Positions 23,918 through 35,575 of a stretch of 64,000 bases of DNA are shown one piece after another. The position numbers and the translations under genes are program-made. Each line of letters opens with the position of its first letter. Positions within the stretch are counted from its first letter, which is position 1. Source of the DNA: Sympetrum striolatum (taxonomy: Eukaryota > Arthropoda > Insecta > Odonata > Libellulidae); contig OX388351.1 of the NCBI GenBank assembly GCA_947579665.1, positions 58,970,939 to 59,034,938 on the forward strand. Reading direction: 5' to 3'. The notes under the pieces were generated by a model. It made no database searches. It was given only the letters and a program-made list of their open reading frames with translations, and was not told the DNA's origin.

Positions 23918-25704
23918 TATTGTGAAATTGGTTTGGGTTGGCACAGACTTAAGCTATGAAGACCATTTTCTCCCGAAAAATATGTAGAAGTCTACGACAA
24001 AGGAGCTGATTATTTTAGTTAAGAACAAGACTACACTTATGGAATAATGATATATTTGTATTATAATATTTTCTCAAAAATTAAGGGATAAAAAAACAAA
24101 TAGAACAACTTATCAAATAAAATTCTTATGCTGATACTTCCGCCGTGTTAATATGCTTAAGCTGGATAGCAGTTCTTTTTTCTATTTTTCTTTGAATGTT
24201 TTGTTTTATTTAGCAAATAAATGGAAAATGTATTTTTTGAATTAGAAACCGATTGCCTCAATTTATCGATATTGATTATTTTAGAAATGAAATACATCAC
24301 ATACTCATAAATGACGGGTTAGAGTTTAAAAAATCTCCAAAAGCTTTGTTTATTATCGTTCCGTACCACGTTGCTACCGATTTGGGAAACTACGTATGTC
24401 TCAAAGTATTGTCCTGCTGAAATGCATCCAATTTATCAATAGCAATTCTGTTATTTTCAGGGATAAAATTCAAAACACTTTTGATGGATGAACGCTTACG
24501 AAGAAGATTTTGGAGAGTTTTTAAACCTCTAATTCACTCATTAACTGCTGTATTCCAGTTTGATTTCAAATAGGTGTTGGGAAGTAATGACTTACGGAAA
24601 ATCCATTGAATGAACCGATGGCCTTAGTGTATAAAGTCGGTGAATGAGATGAGTAGAGAATAATTTGTGATGTTCTTATACTAAGGTGTTGATTTCTACT
24701 CATTGCTGAAGCACATTTCGTAATGTCCTAATAGTCATTTTCATTTCTTGTTGATGGATATGTAAATAAATTTGATGCATCAAAATCTCCAGTTGTGTGG
24801 CACTTAACAATAAAACGAAAAGTTAACTCTACAATTATTAGTGGAGAATATAATATTGAGAATAATTTTATCGACGCAAAGCGGCTTGAAATTTATACAC
24901 CTCCGTTTTCCGATTCTCTTGCGTTTCTTGTCGTTTTTAATTCTTGCTCCTCAGTGATTGGCCTCAACTTTAGATCATCCTGAAAAGGATCGTTTACACT
25001 CTCAAAATTTCCGTTAATTATCAAACATTAACCATTCAATATCCCTCGCTAGCCCATTCCGAAGGCCTTAATTTGGCTTAAACATCCACCAATGAGACAT
25101 CAAGAGTTGATGGAACAGTTTTAGAAACCTTTTATAAAGTCGCTGTGCAATTAACTCTTCCTCAAGTCATCCAGAAAGTTTTAATTTGCCTCTCCCTTTT
25201 TCATGGCATAATAAACACCACTAATTCCTTTCCCCTTTTTAAGACTAAATTGGAAAAAAATCGATAGGGTTTTCATCTCACTTCCATCCAACTTTCCATT
25301 CCCTTCTTTTTCGGTGCTTTCTCTTTAAGAGGAATTCCAGCGATTCCTACCGATTCTTCTCCTGCCTCATCCCCTCTCTTCGAACTCTCTTTTCATTCCT
25401 CCAAATCCCCATACTTCATCCCTCACTCTTTCCTAAGGTCCCCTTTGTGCTCCCTTTCCTCAAGCGTCCGCCTTCTCCTCTAAATCTTCTTCTTAATCTC
25501 TCATTTTCTTCTCTTTCCTTTCAAACGTCGCTCTCCACTCCCTGAGGGTCGCCATGATTCTCGCCTTCACCTGCTCGACTTTTCTGTATTCCAAAGCCCA
25601 TCATCTATCTGTCATATTGCACGTAAGAAAGTCTTACGTTTCCCGAATTTTTTGACTGAATTCATGCGGATTTACGTGGATTCCACGACTTTCAACTTTG
25701 GCAG
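23918..25704. other. Non-coding, with pyrimidine tract
   Basis: No gene is supported. About 25265-25560 is strongly C/T-rich on the plus strand (CCTCATCCCCTCTCTTC-type words), one of about ten such tracts in the window. Confidence 0.5.
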
Positions 25705-26001
25705 AGATTTGTTTGGTTGTCGGCGTCCCTCGTCTAATTCCCCGGTATTCGGAGAAACAAGAATGGAACACCGAATTTTTAAGAACCCAATGCACTTTCC
25801 GAAGGAGAACCTCTCTTCATCATCAGAGGTGATAGAATATATCCATAATATAGTAATTAGGATCCCTGTTGAGAAAGGCTTCGCCTTTGAGAAGCGCTTT
25901 GCGTTCTTAAAAGTCCGGTATTCCATTCTTGTTTTCTCCAAATACCGGGGAATGAGACGAGGAACGCCGACAAAGACGGCTATTAGAGATTAAAAACCTC
26001 T
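25705..26001. mobile_element. Foldback element, copy 1 of a pair
   Basis: Inverted arms: GTCGGCGTCCCTCGTCTAAT then TCCCCGGTATTCGGAGAAAC on the left; the inverse, including TTTTCTCCAAATACCGGGG and CGAGGAACGCCGAC, on the right. The right end continues to ACGGCTATTAGAGATTAAAA and ends in ACCTCT. The left outer ~15 bases have decayed, so the start is placed by comparison with the second copy. The arms also pair further in (TTTTTAAGAAC with GTTCTTAAAA). The two overlapping frames on opposite strands here (25652-25993 and 25672-25941) resemble each other because the DNA is palindromic. Confidence 0.7.
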
Positions 26002-26280
26002 AATTCATCAAAAACCGTGTTCCAAAATTTCTTTCTTTGCAGAAATTGCATTATTTAGTAGTGTGAATACAAACTTTTCAGTGCACTAATGCATTTGGAA
26101 AATATCTGTATAGAGGTCCATCCAGTCTTAACGTACAAATTATCTTGTATACATGAATTAGGGATTCAAATTATTAGTCTTATATATAACTATTTGTGTG
26201 AATCCAAAAACGACGCAAGGCCTTCACAATCGACTGAAAAACAACGCAGCTTGTGATCAAACAGTCACTGATAAAATTAT

Positions 26281-26577
26281 AGAGGTTTAAAATCTCCAAT
26301 AGCCGTTTTTGTCGGCGTTCCTCTTCTCATTCCCCGGTATTCTGAGAAAACAGTAGTGGACACCGCACATTTTGAGAGCACTCAATTAAGGAGATGATAC
26401 CTATTCGTCAAGAGTAATTACATTCGTATCTAATTACTCCTGACGATGAATGCATAGTATTCTAAATACGTATTGAGTGCTCTCAAAAAGTGCGTTGTCC
26501 TTTCTTGTTTTCTCAGAATACCGGGGAATTGGAAGAGGAACGCCGACAAACACGGCTATTGAAGATTTTTAACCTCT
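26281..26577. mobile_element. Foldback element, copy 2 of a pair
   Basis: Starts AGAGGTTTAAAATCTCCAAT with AGCCGTTTTTGTCGGCGTTC next, and ends with the inverse, closing in AAGATTTTTAACCTCT. Terminal inverted repeats reach about 70 bp and extend further through an inner pair (GAGAGCACTCAATTAAG / TATTGAGTGCTCTC) and a central hairpin (TAATTACTC.. / ..GAGTAATTA). Same family as 25705-26001, about 280 bp away. The flanks show AATT-type sequence on both sides but no clean target duplication was fixed. No transposase; superfamily not assigned. Confidence 0.75.
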
Positions 26578-29500
26578 AATTACCATTCCCTAAGCCGTGT
26601 CCCAGCTTTCCTTTCTTTAAAACTGATAATGTGATTTATAGAATCAAAAAAATATTATTAGAAAAGTATAAAAATATACAGGTTCATTATTAGCTGTAAG
26701 TAAAGTTGGAAAATAGAACAAAGATGAGTTCTATTACATAAATGGATCTGAGGAAGAAGAATGTGATTATACCATTATACAGGTGAGGTAACCAGTAAAT
26801 GAAGGACTGTTTAGTGAAGGAAAGTCGTGGTGTTGGGTAATGAAACGAAGAATTCAGTCTACGTTTCACAAAAGTGAAGCTTTGCACGGATATTTTTTGA
26901 TTTAACAAATGTTAATGATAAAATCCTGGTGGAAACATGAATTATGATAATAGAGTTACCTCGGTTGTTTGTAGTAGTATAATTTCAAAAATATTTCTAG
27001 CCACGTTCATGAAGTAGATGCAAAAGATATGAAATTCCATACGTCTTTGAGTCTCTATTGACGTTGAGGATACGTTATTGACCAAGACATTCAATTTGAA
27101 TTCTGAGAATGCAAGATGTGAACTTTTTTACTACTCGAAAGTATAAAGTTTCTATTGAAACTCTTAAGAGATATTGCTGCAAATTCGTATGGAATATAAT
27201 ATATGCCTATAAAAATGCTATTAGTCTTACAAAACCAAACCAGGGGGAATATTTTCTACATCTTTTGAACCAAACTTCGAGAAATTATATTTAAATGCTG
27301 TTTATCACCAAATAATTTAAAATAATGTAAATAATAACGAATTGATGTTTATGCAAAATAATTCTTGTTCAAGTTTAGAATACTAACTCGTCAAAAAGTA
27401 AACAGGAGCAAAAATATACTTCTTTAGTAAAAACAGTATTCAAAATAGTATAAACGGACCGGAGTTAGAATTTAAGATTTTTTAAATTTTATAAACAAAG
27501 ATTTGAATGGAACAATTTTATATGGCTGCCAGTGAATGTATTGACTTTAGAATGGTTTCTAAAAATGCTAGGGAACAGAAGGAAGGCTGAAAAATATTTT
27601 TAGTCTGAATTCGTTTCACTCCTTCTCTACTTCTAGGGAAAGTGGTCGTGTGATATTTTATTCTTTTATGTTTTTATGGGTAATAATCTTCGATTCTTTC
27701 TTTTTATTAAACCTTCTGTTTCAGAATATTCATTTTAGTATTGCATCCACTGCCATCTATTCTTGCACTTACCTGCAGCTTTTATGGTATTAATAAGATA
27801 AATAACGATAAGAACCGTTTTTGACTAACAAATTCGTCAGGTCTGAAAAGTGAATTAAAACGTATATGCTTTTGAGTTCTATTCCGTCTGATACGTTGAC
27901 TTAAGGAGCGATTTCTGGATGCAAAGTATTAGGTTAGTGGGCAACAAATTCTTGACGTCTTTCGGAAATCGTATCTCTATCTACTCTCCCAACCCTCACA
28001 AGTATAACACACGAGTAAATAACTCTGTCGACCGCTGAGCGAAAATGAGAACATTGTATTGTGGGTCGTTTAAATTCCCATTAATATGCGATTCTTTCGT
28101 TCCCTCTTCATCAATACCTGAACCTCTTCTTTCCTGCCACCGTCATCCTACCTTAAGCTCCTCGAATACTTTTTAATCCACTTAGCTTTCTTTCTCTCCA
28201 TTCTTCTGCTCACTTTCACTATCCGTGATATCCCCTCCCTTTCCTCGACCTCTCTTTTCGCCTCTGTCTCCTCTTAATTCATCCTCCGAGCTCCTCCTTT
28301 TGACCGCTGATTCACCGCTGCTTCACCGCATGAAAAACCGATCTCGGTCTTTTTCATTTCGTGCCTTTTTCAAAAATCATTCCACCCCCACTGTCTTCTT
28401 CATCCTCCGCCGGAGATTTTCCGGCATTTGACCGTTAAATTTCGGGGAGTGCGCGGTTTTTAAACTTTTTCTCTCTCTCTCTCTCTCGGGAAGTTCCGGA
28501 GAGAATGGAAAAAAATCTTTTTTCTTCTTCTCTTCCCTTCCTGAGCGGGGGCTTTAAGGTTACTGTGTGAACGTGGAAGAATAATGGGGGAGAGGAAATG
28601 AATTTTTCTCCGTGAAATATTCCCCTTTTCTCCCGGAGACGCTTTCGAAAAAATAACTTTTTTGATTGGGTCAAGTGATGACAATGGAATATTTTCGTCT
28701 CCGAGATTTTTTCACTTTCTTCTGCAGAGTGTTTATTTTTTCATTTTTTTCGGACGAGTTTTTGTGAGGCTTCCCTATTTTTTTTCTCGAACTGTGGGCA
28801 CACTCTTCAAACTGAATCTAACAGTGAAATAAATTTCCCGGGACTCTTCTGCCCTCTTCCATATTCCTGCGGTCTATCCAAATAATTCGGAATCTAAAAG
28901 AGGAGAATTACTGAAGTGTCATTCGGATTTAGGTCTTTCACGCTAAACTTAATGAAGAAGCTCCCAAAGTTTTGCTTCACTACTTTTGCCGAGTGAGGCT
29001 TCTTTATTTATTCGCGATGATTTAAATAAATTGCCTTCTTCATGCAGAGGAAATTGTTGTGAACTGCTCCATGGCTGAACTCTGAGGATCCATGACCTTT
29101 TATTACATCTTTTTCTAATTAAAATGAGTGTGAAATTAATGGTCAGTTGAAGACATATTTAGGTTGCTTTCATTATAAACTGTTCAATATTCTGTCAAAA
29201 TAGCGTCGATGGTGCAGTAACTTAGTAATACATTGGTCTCGGATTCTGGTTACGTAATTAGGATAGGGATTAATTCTAAGACAAGGTATCATAAAATAAA
29301 AATGTTCGCAATTGGGAAAATATTATTATCATTACCAAAATTAGTAGAAAATAATGATAATTAATGGTCTCATAGCACTAGGTATTTGATGGATTATGAG
29401 TAGCTACATTAAGTTCTTCAGAAATTTCACGTCAATTTGAATGATTGATTGATTGATTTGAAATACCATCAACAATTCAGTATCTCTACAATGCATTGTA

Positions 29501-31060
29501 TAATGTAAAAATAAGTTTTATTTTTAGCTTCATTAATAGTATGGGATGAAGTATAGCAAACCAAACAAAACGGTTGAAAAGATAATATTATAATAAGCTT
29601 GTAGCAAACAATTGAAAAGATAATTGAAATTAAATTAAAACTTCAATTTTTCTCGTAGCTTATAAGTAGCTTATGAGTTTTTAATGTCTCTGTCTTACTC
29701 TACTCTACTACTTACTCATAGCCCAGAAGCCTGAATTATACTTTGTAAGCAGTAGAAATCGAAGCTTCCATATCTAAAAAGGTTCACCATTTATGTATAA
29801 ATTGCGCATAAATATCTCGTTCAGAGTGAATAAATTTTTTAATTGCTACATTTATTTATAAATTATTAGTTGCTGACGCTAATTTTTCGATTCTCTGTAT
29901 TAATCCTTGTCTTTTCAATGAGATTAATTGTTTCACGTCATCCAGTATAAGTCACATATTAAATTATGCAAAAATCCAGATGCTGTTCTTAGGTCAAGTA
30001 TATTAAATTCTTATATCATTATGAATGAATAATATCTGAACATGATAACATCAGTGGCAACTCCCTTGTATTTTCTTTCCGGTCGGGTATTAATTGAGGA
30101 ATATAAATTTAAATTTACATAATTGAAATCTCTTTCCCTCCGAATCGTTTCGATTTTTGAACAACTGAAATATTTTGTTAGACTATATTTTACCTTTCAA
30201 AGGCATTAATATTATTAATGATCGAATCATCAATTTGAGGGAAAATCGCCAGTAGTGTGACACGTGAGGCGATATTTCATCTGCACATGTTCCAGGCGTC
30301 AAGTTGCGCCGTTTCGGCCCATGTATTATTGATGTTTTGACTTATCCCAGCGAATTCAGAATTAACCATCGTATTTTTGCATGCTATTTGATCCTACATG
30401 TATTCGATATATTTTAATTCATCTCACCTTTAACTAATTTTTATTTTACTGAACTATTTCCTGTTTAAGCTCTCTGAGGAAAAAGAGGATCGTTCACAAA
30501 AATAGAAAGAGACGTTGGTGCTAATCACTGCGGAAACTTACGAAACAATAGGGAGGAATATTTAAATATGTAAATTTTAATTTTAGAGAGATTAAACATA
30601 AATTTAAGTGTATATCTCTATGTTTTATAGGCGAGCTAGCAATGTCCCAACTAGTCGAAAATAAGGGTTATTTTCCATTAGGAAAACTACAGAAGTTTAT
30701 GGTTCTTTTAGAATGATTTTCAAAGGATGGTTTACAGCTTCGAGTAGATTCTTTGTGGAAGAGAATACGCCTTTATGTAGAAGAAAATATTATAAAAGTT
30801 ATAGAGAAATAACCATTCGTACTAAAAAAATTAAATATATTTTAGATATCTTTTAACACTACCTCACTGTCCGTTTTTTTGTGTAATGAAACAATACATG
30901 AGGATATTAAATTCACCGTGAAAGTTTTGTTTCTTATCCAGGACTTGCTTTCATCATAAAAATCAAATTTCAGGGTATTCAATATTTTCTGAATGCTGCA
31001 GGTCAAATCATTATAATTTTCTATCAGGATTAAAGAATATAGGATATGACACGCACATTT
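26578..31060. other. Non-coding stretch with composition tracts
   Basis: Purine-biased around 26640-26890; C/T-rich around 28080-28300, followed at 28468-28487 by a (TC)n run; a short (GATT)n run at 29443-29458. Small frames near 28225-28684 reflect these biases. No gene is supported. Confidence 0.45.
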
Positions 31061-31070
31061 GATATAAATG

Positions 31071-31160
31071 ACGTGATATGTTCTTAAACTGTGTTATAAT
31101 TATCAATTTAAAAGAATAGGAGGCTTATTTGCATTAATATGATTCAATTTAAAAGTGGAC
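31071..31160. repeat. Local direct duplication, unit A copy 1
   Basis: ACGTGATATGTTCTTAAACT followed by GTGTTATAATTATCAATT, an AATAGGAGGCTTATTTGCAT block and AATTTAAAAGTGGA recurs at 31552-31641 with only a few substitutions, 481 bp downstream in the same orientation. Confidence 0.8.
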
Positions 31161-31206
31161 GAATCTATTCGTAATCTTCACGGAAGTTAATTTTCTGCTT
31201 GTTTCA

Positions 31207-31271
31207 GCATCACCACGCATTATAAATGGCAGCATTCGAGCAGAAAGAGTTACCAATAATTATTGTACAGG
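31207..31271 (+). other. Weak exon candidate
   Basis: TTTTCTGCTTGTTTCAG precedes the segment and a GTACCT donor-like site follows a terminal CAG. One frame is open across it (residues reading SPRIINGS near the start), too short to assign. It lies inside a locally duplicated region, which lowers the prior. Confidence 0.12.
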
Positions 31272-31460
31272 TACCTAAATATGAACAATCTTCAGCTGAA
31301 GTCATCTTGAATCTTTATTAAATGTATGCTTCCACCGAAAATCAAACACTGGACTGCTTTCGAAACTTTTAACGCTCTTTGCTATCTATAAGTTGGAATA
31401 TTTTCCAAACTGAATTTACTAAAAGGAGTATTCCATAAACCTAAAATGACCTTCATCAAC

Positions 31461-31533
31461 GTTCCTTTCCATTACTATCTTCGGCTGGCTGTCGTGCCTC
31501 AAAGACATTTCAGAGAAAAGAAATGAAATATGA
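31461..31533. repeat. Local direct duplication, unit B copy 1
   Basis: CATTACTATCTTCGGCTGGC and TGTCGTGCCTCAAAGACATT, then AGAGAAAAGAAATGAAATAT, recur at about 31737-31806 with a 4-bp deletion and scattered changes, about 272 bp away in the same orientation. Units A and B interleave, so at least two duplication steps or one with a later rearrangement took place. Confidence 0.75.
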
Positions 31534-31551
31534 ACATGCATATTCGATATA

Positions 31552-31641
31552 ACGTGATATGTTCTTAAACTGTGTTATAATTATCAATGTAAATGAATAG
31601 GAGGCTTATTTGCATTAATATAATTCAATTTAAAAGTGGAA
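31552..31641. repeat. Local direct duplication, unit A copy 2
   Basis: Second copy of the unit at 31071-31160. It directly follows unit B copy 1, while the first unit A has no B upstream. Confidence 0.8.
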
Positions 31642-31736
31642 GCAATTATCTAAACTTAACTTCATCAACGTAAATTCCGAAAATTCAAAGATGGGTATAC
31701 GGTGGTTCTGTATGCACTTTGCAGTCCTATCTCTTT

Positions 31737-31806
31737 TCCATTGCTATCTTCGGCTGTCGTGCCTCAAAGACATTTCTGAGAAAAGAAATGAAATATGACT
31801 GAATGA
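31737..31806. repeat. Local direct duplication, unit B copy 2
   Basis: Second copy of the 31461-31533 unit, lacking the duplicated GGCT of copy 1 (CGGCTGTCGTGCC rather than CGGCTGGCTGTCG). Confidence 0.75.
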
Positions 31807-32479
31807 AATATATATAGCCTGATAATGACACCCTAGACTCGAAACCGGCGTTCCTATATTTCTTGTGGAAACTACTTAGATATTTCATTTCTTTCCTTAT
31901 GGCGTTTCATCAAGTGAAGCTGGACCACATGGAAATTTTAGAGGATTACAAAGTATTCAACTTTTGGAAAAAGAATGACTTCTCTCTCCCTCTCCTAATG
32001 TGTTTCCTTACGGTCTCACCTCTGTGAATTTAATTTAAAGGTTTACTCAGATTTTATAATATTATATTTCGATTGTATATTGTATGTTGATACTCAATCA
32101 CCGGAGAGGTAGTAGATATGCTATGTATTCGTGTAGTTGTTAGAGATATATATTCAGTTGAAATCAGCCTGAGAGCTAAGGAATAACAGCTTCATTTTCC
32201 TGAATTACTCACTTTTAAATAAAAGAACTCATTTTAATAAATTATAGCCTTAGAATATTTTTATCTCTAACCCCTTCACATTCGTAAAGAACGCTCTTTC
32301 TGCACGGTGTGGGTAACAGATATCTTCTTGGGATAATCCACCTCTTTCGTCGCGTAAAATATCTTCCCTCCGGAAACGTAGATGATACATGCCCCAAAAA
32401 AATACAGCGTTTTAAAACCCTCGTAAAATATCCCGCTCGAAAATCCCATCGAGAATTCGAACGTTAAGCGTCGGCTTAA

Positions 32480-33340
32480 CATTTAACATGGGGATACTTA
32501 ATTCACGGAATGATTCGCATGCACGCCTTTTTTCCAAACAAGCACCGTTTCCCAGGGAGACCGTACGTTTCGTTAACGCAGTTCGGCCGTGTCGTTTTAA
32601 TCCTCCGAAGCCTTGATTTTTCCTTTTGGTGCAGGTAAAATGACGATGCACCCGCGCATAACTCGATGCCGAAGGGAGTAAATTAGCCGGAACGTAATTT
32701 TCAGAAAAACATAAAATAAGCCCGAACGGCAGGCTGTTTTATGGCCGAACGGAAAAAAGGCAAATATCCGAGCATTGTCCGCTCCATTCATTATTCAACA
32801 GCCTTTGTTTTTTTTAATTCATTTTTCGTGGTTCAACAATTTGTAATCTTCCGCCGGCTCTCTAATATATTGCCGGTTCCTTTTTGTCCCGGTCCGAGTG
32901 TATATAAACAAAAAAGCGATCGTTTTCTGTTCATAGCTTATCAACCCGTAGTTTTTCAGGCTCGTCGCGGAGTGCCCTCCGCGATAAATTATCTCATCCC
33001 GGTGTTTAATGTTGCGTGCACGAGGGGCAATTACATCACGAGCATGTGGCACGCTTCAGGCGCCTCATTTGTTTCTCGGCTCCGCAAAAATGCCGACAAA
33101 CATTCACCTTCCGTGCTCTCGTTGGTGTTTTTATACACTCCGACGCCTTTTCTTCTTTCCCTCCCTTGTTTTTGTTTCCTGTATCTGGTTGTTTGTCACC
33201 CATCACTTAAATTGCGCTGATTTTCAATGCAGCGAGCATTTTGTTGCGCGGGAAGAGTGGTCCTTCCCGCGCTTTCTGCCTTTGTGTCTCCCCGGCAGTT
33301 CCTGCCAAACGGGATGGATTGACTGTCGAAATATTCTGGG
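32480..33340. promoter_or_regulatory. CpG-dense patch with possible core promoter word
   Basis: The densest run of CG dinucleotides in the central part of the window, ending abruptly on both sides in AT-rich DNA. It carries GTGTATATAAACAAAAAAGC at about 32899-32918, a TATA-box-like word, followed some 30 bases on by TTCATAGC. Open frames up to 159 codons exist on both strands, all mutually overlapping and none recognised, as expected when stops are diluted by composition. A conserved regulatory element or promoter is possible, an unrecognised exon cluster less likely. Confidence 0.3.
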
Positions 33341-35100
33341 GTTTTTTGGGGCGAATTGAAATGCTTTTGGAGCGAAAGGATGCCATAGCGGGTTGTGTTA
33401 TTTGCACTGATTATCAGTATTTTGATTTTCGAACTTATGTGTAGTTGTACTCTTTGAAGTAGGCTCAATCATCCATTTCCGCTTTATTACGCTGTGATTA
33501 TGACTTTAATGTGACAGGGTGCGATTCATACCTGGTAATCTGAAAAGGAAGTAATTAACACTATTGAATTTATTAAAGAAAGCTTCATTTTGTGGAACTC
33601 TATTACCGAGATGAATGGGTTTTCGCCGTGTTAAATATAGTTGGAAATTTACGCGGATGAATGATCGTCACACGTAAATTTACTTGGGGTTATGGGTATT
33701 ATGTTTTAAGAGGGGATGACATAGTGGATATAGAGTTTAATTCCTTCCCGTTCTCATAAGACTACTTGTAAAGATGGGCCTATAAAATTAAATCAATGGC
33801 AAATGGAGGTTACCAATGCCTTTTGCAAAACACTCTCAACTAATCCATCGATCTTAATTAAAAATTTAATACAAAAACTTTTGTTTAAAGAAGTGATAAC
33901 AAACAAGAAAAGAGAATTATCTGAAGATTTACACGTTGCAAAATAGAATAATTCTCGTGATGGTTAAAAGATTTGTATAATCTTGCCTGGCAATCTAAAA
34001 TTTCCATTTGCTACAAATTATGGAGTAAATGAGATATTAAGTTGGTTAAGTATAAAATAGGTAATGTTTCTACACTTTTATGCATTATTTTTAATTAATC
34101 AAATGAAAAATGAAAAATAAATATCACTATTTAGAGGAAAATATATATCATAAGATCATTTGCAACTAGGTAATTTATTCCATAGAATTTATTTTATGTT
34201 AAAAAATCCTTGATTCCCCTTTCAAGATTAGCTGTTTACTTTTTAATTAAACTCTTGTTTCCTCCAGTGACTGTGTTACATCGTTTGGATATAATACTTT
34301 CATTGGTGAAAACTGTATTTTATTATTAGTTATATCTTTGCAGTGTGGTATATGTGCATTTTAGAGCTATTCTCTTTTAGTTTCTTAACTGTAAAGGTAT
34401 GTTCTCAAAAATGATATTTTCCTTTTATAAATCATAACATCATTATAAATACATGATTGTTTCAATGTTGTAACATTGAATTCATTGAACAGGTCTGATG
34501 TTAATTATTTCAGGAGCCCATTCAGACTATATTTTTTCCTTCACCATTTTAAAATGACTCAAAGCCTAACTCGTAGAATCACACTCTCCACTGCGTCGTG
34601 ATTTATGAACTCGTGACTCGTTTTTTTCTGAGAGGAGTGGGAGGGTTTGGATGACGTGCGAACTCTCTCAAAATATAGAGCTCTATCCTTCAACCCTATT
34701 CTTCTCATTACTTTCATCATTTCGCTACATCTGGCCCCGACCGTATCATTCCATCCAGTATTCACTCTTTTCTGTCTCCCCCGGACTATCAATCCTGCAC
34801 CCCTGTTACTTAGCTTCCCTTTCCCCTGCGACTGCTCAAAATCGCACCCTAAATGCACGCCGTAATACCAGATGTCGCTAGCGTTGTCCATCTCTCATGC
34901 TCTCCGTCCCTTTCCCCGCCTTTTTTTCCTTCCTTTCTGATCTTTTCTCCCTTCTCTACTTCCTCGGCTCTTTCCATCATTGTCTCCCCCTAGTTCACTC
35001 TCTCCACTACATCCCAGAGCATAAATTACGCCTTTAGCTGAACCTCGAGTGAATTATAAGCTCGGATTTTTCTCCAGATTCTCTCTATTCTCGAGATCCT
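33341..35100. other. Non-coding stretch
   Basis: AT-rich to about 34540. From there to 34870 long frames exist on both strands, with no recognisable family. 34880-35000 is a C/T-rich tract. Nothing further is supported. Confidence 0.4.
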
Positions 35101-35134
35101 AGATATTTTTCTTCCGGACGTGGAAAAAGCTGGT

Positions 35135-35575
35135 TTTTTCGGGGGTCGAGTACTCGACCGAGAGCCAGTGGTTAAGGAAGTCGATTAGTTTACGAGTACC
35201 GAAGCGGATTTGAGCGGTTAATTTTTATTTTTTAAATGAATTGTGTTCAAAAGTTCTCAGGGTCTTTAGGTGGTCAAGTGCACTACCACTTCAGTCGTGA
35301 ACTCGACCAAGACCTAGCGGTCAAGTAATTGTTATTCGAGTAGTTTGCGTTGATTCAAGGGTGAATGTCGATTTGTAAAATGAATTGCGTTCAAATATTC
35401 TCCTGTTTCTTACGGCGTCAAGTGCACGACCTACCGCTTCGGTCGTGCAATCGACCAAGAATATGAGCAACTAGCAACTGTTGGTCGAGTAGCTAGCATG
35501 TATCGAAGCGGATTCAAGGGTGAATGTCAATTAATGAAATTAATTGCGCTCAAATGTTCCAGCTCGTTGAAATTT
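35135..35575. repeat. Three-unit diverged tandem repeat
   Basis: A unit of roughly 145-160 bp recurs three times. The AATTG(C/T)G(T/C)TCAAA word is at about 35240, 35384 and 35542; it is preceded by AAGGGTGAATGTC in units 2 and 3, and each unit has a GTCG....TCGACC half near its start (ACTCGACC, ACTCGACC, AATCGACC). The hairpin-prone GGTCGTGCAATCGACC at about 35443-35458 is inverted on itself. A further partial GGTCGTGCATTTGACC sits near 35773. High divergence between units means an old array. No coding. Confidence 0.65.

Noticed and set aside
23753..23944. Minus-strand frame containing a VQLAQSVEHF..GSSPT string
   Set aside because: This is the well-known conceptual translation of tRNA sequence; the DNA is a tRNA-Lys-like relic.
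25652..25993. Two overlapping frames on opposite strands with similar conceptual proteins
   Set aside because: The similarity is caused by the palindromic foldback element, not by coding.
32741..33220. 159-codon open frame
   Set aside because: At least six mutually overlapping frames on both strands here; composition explains the lack of stops.
34559..34891. 110-codon minus-strand frame with a plausible mixed composition
   Set aside because: No family match, and the plus strand is open in two frames over the same bases; an old transposon fragment is possible but unsupported.
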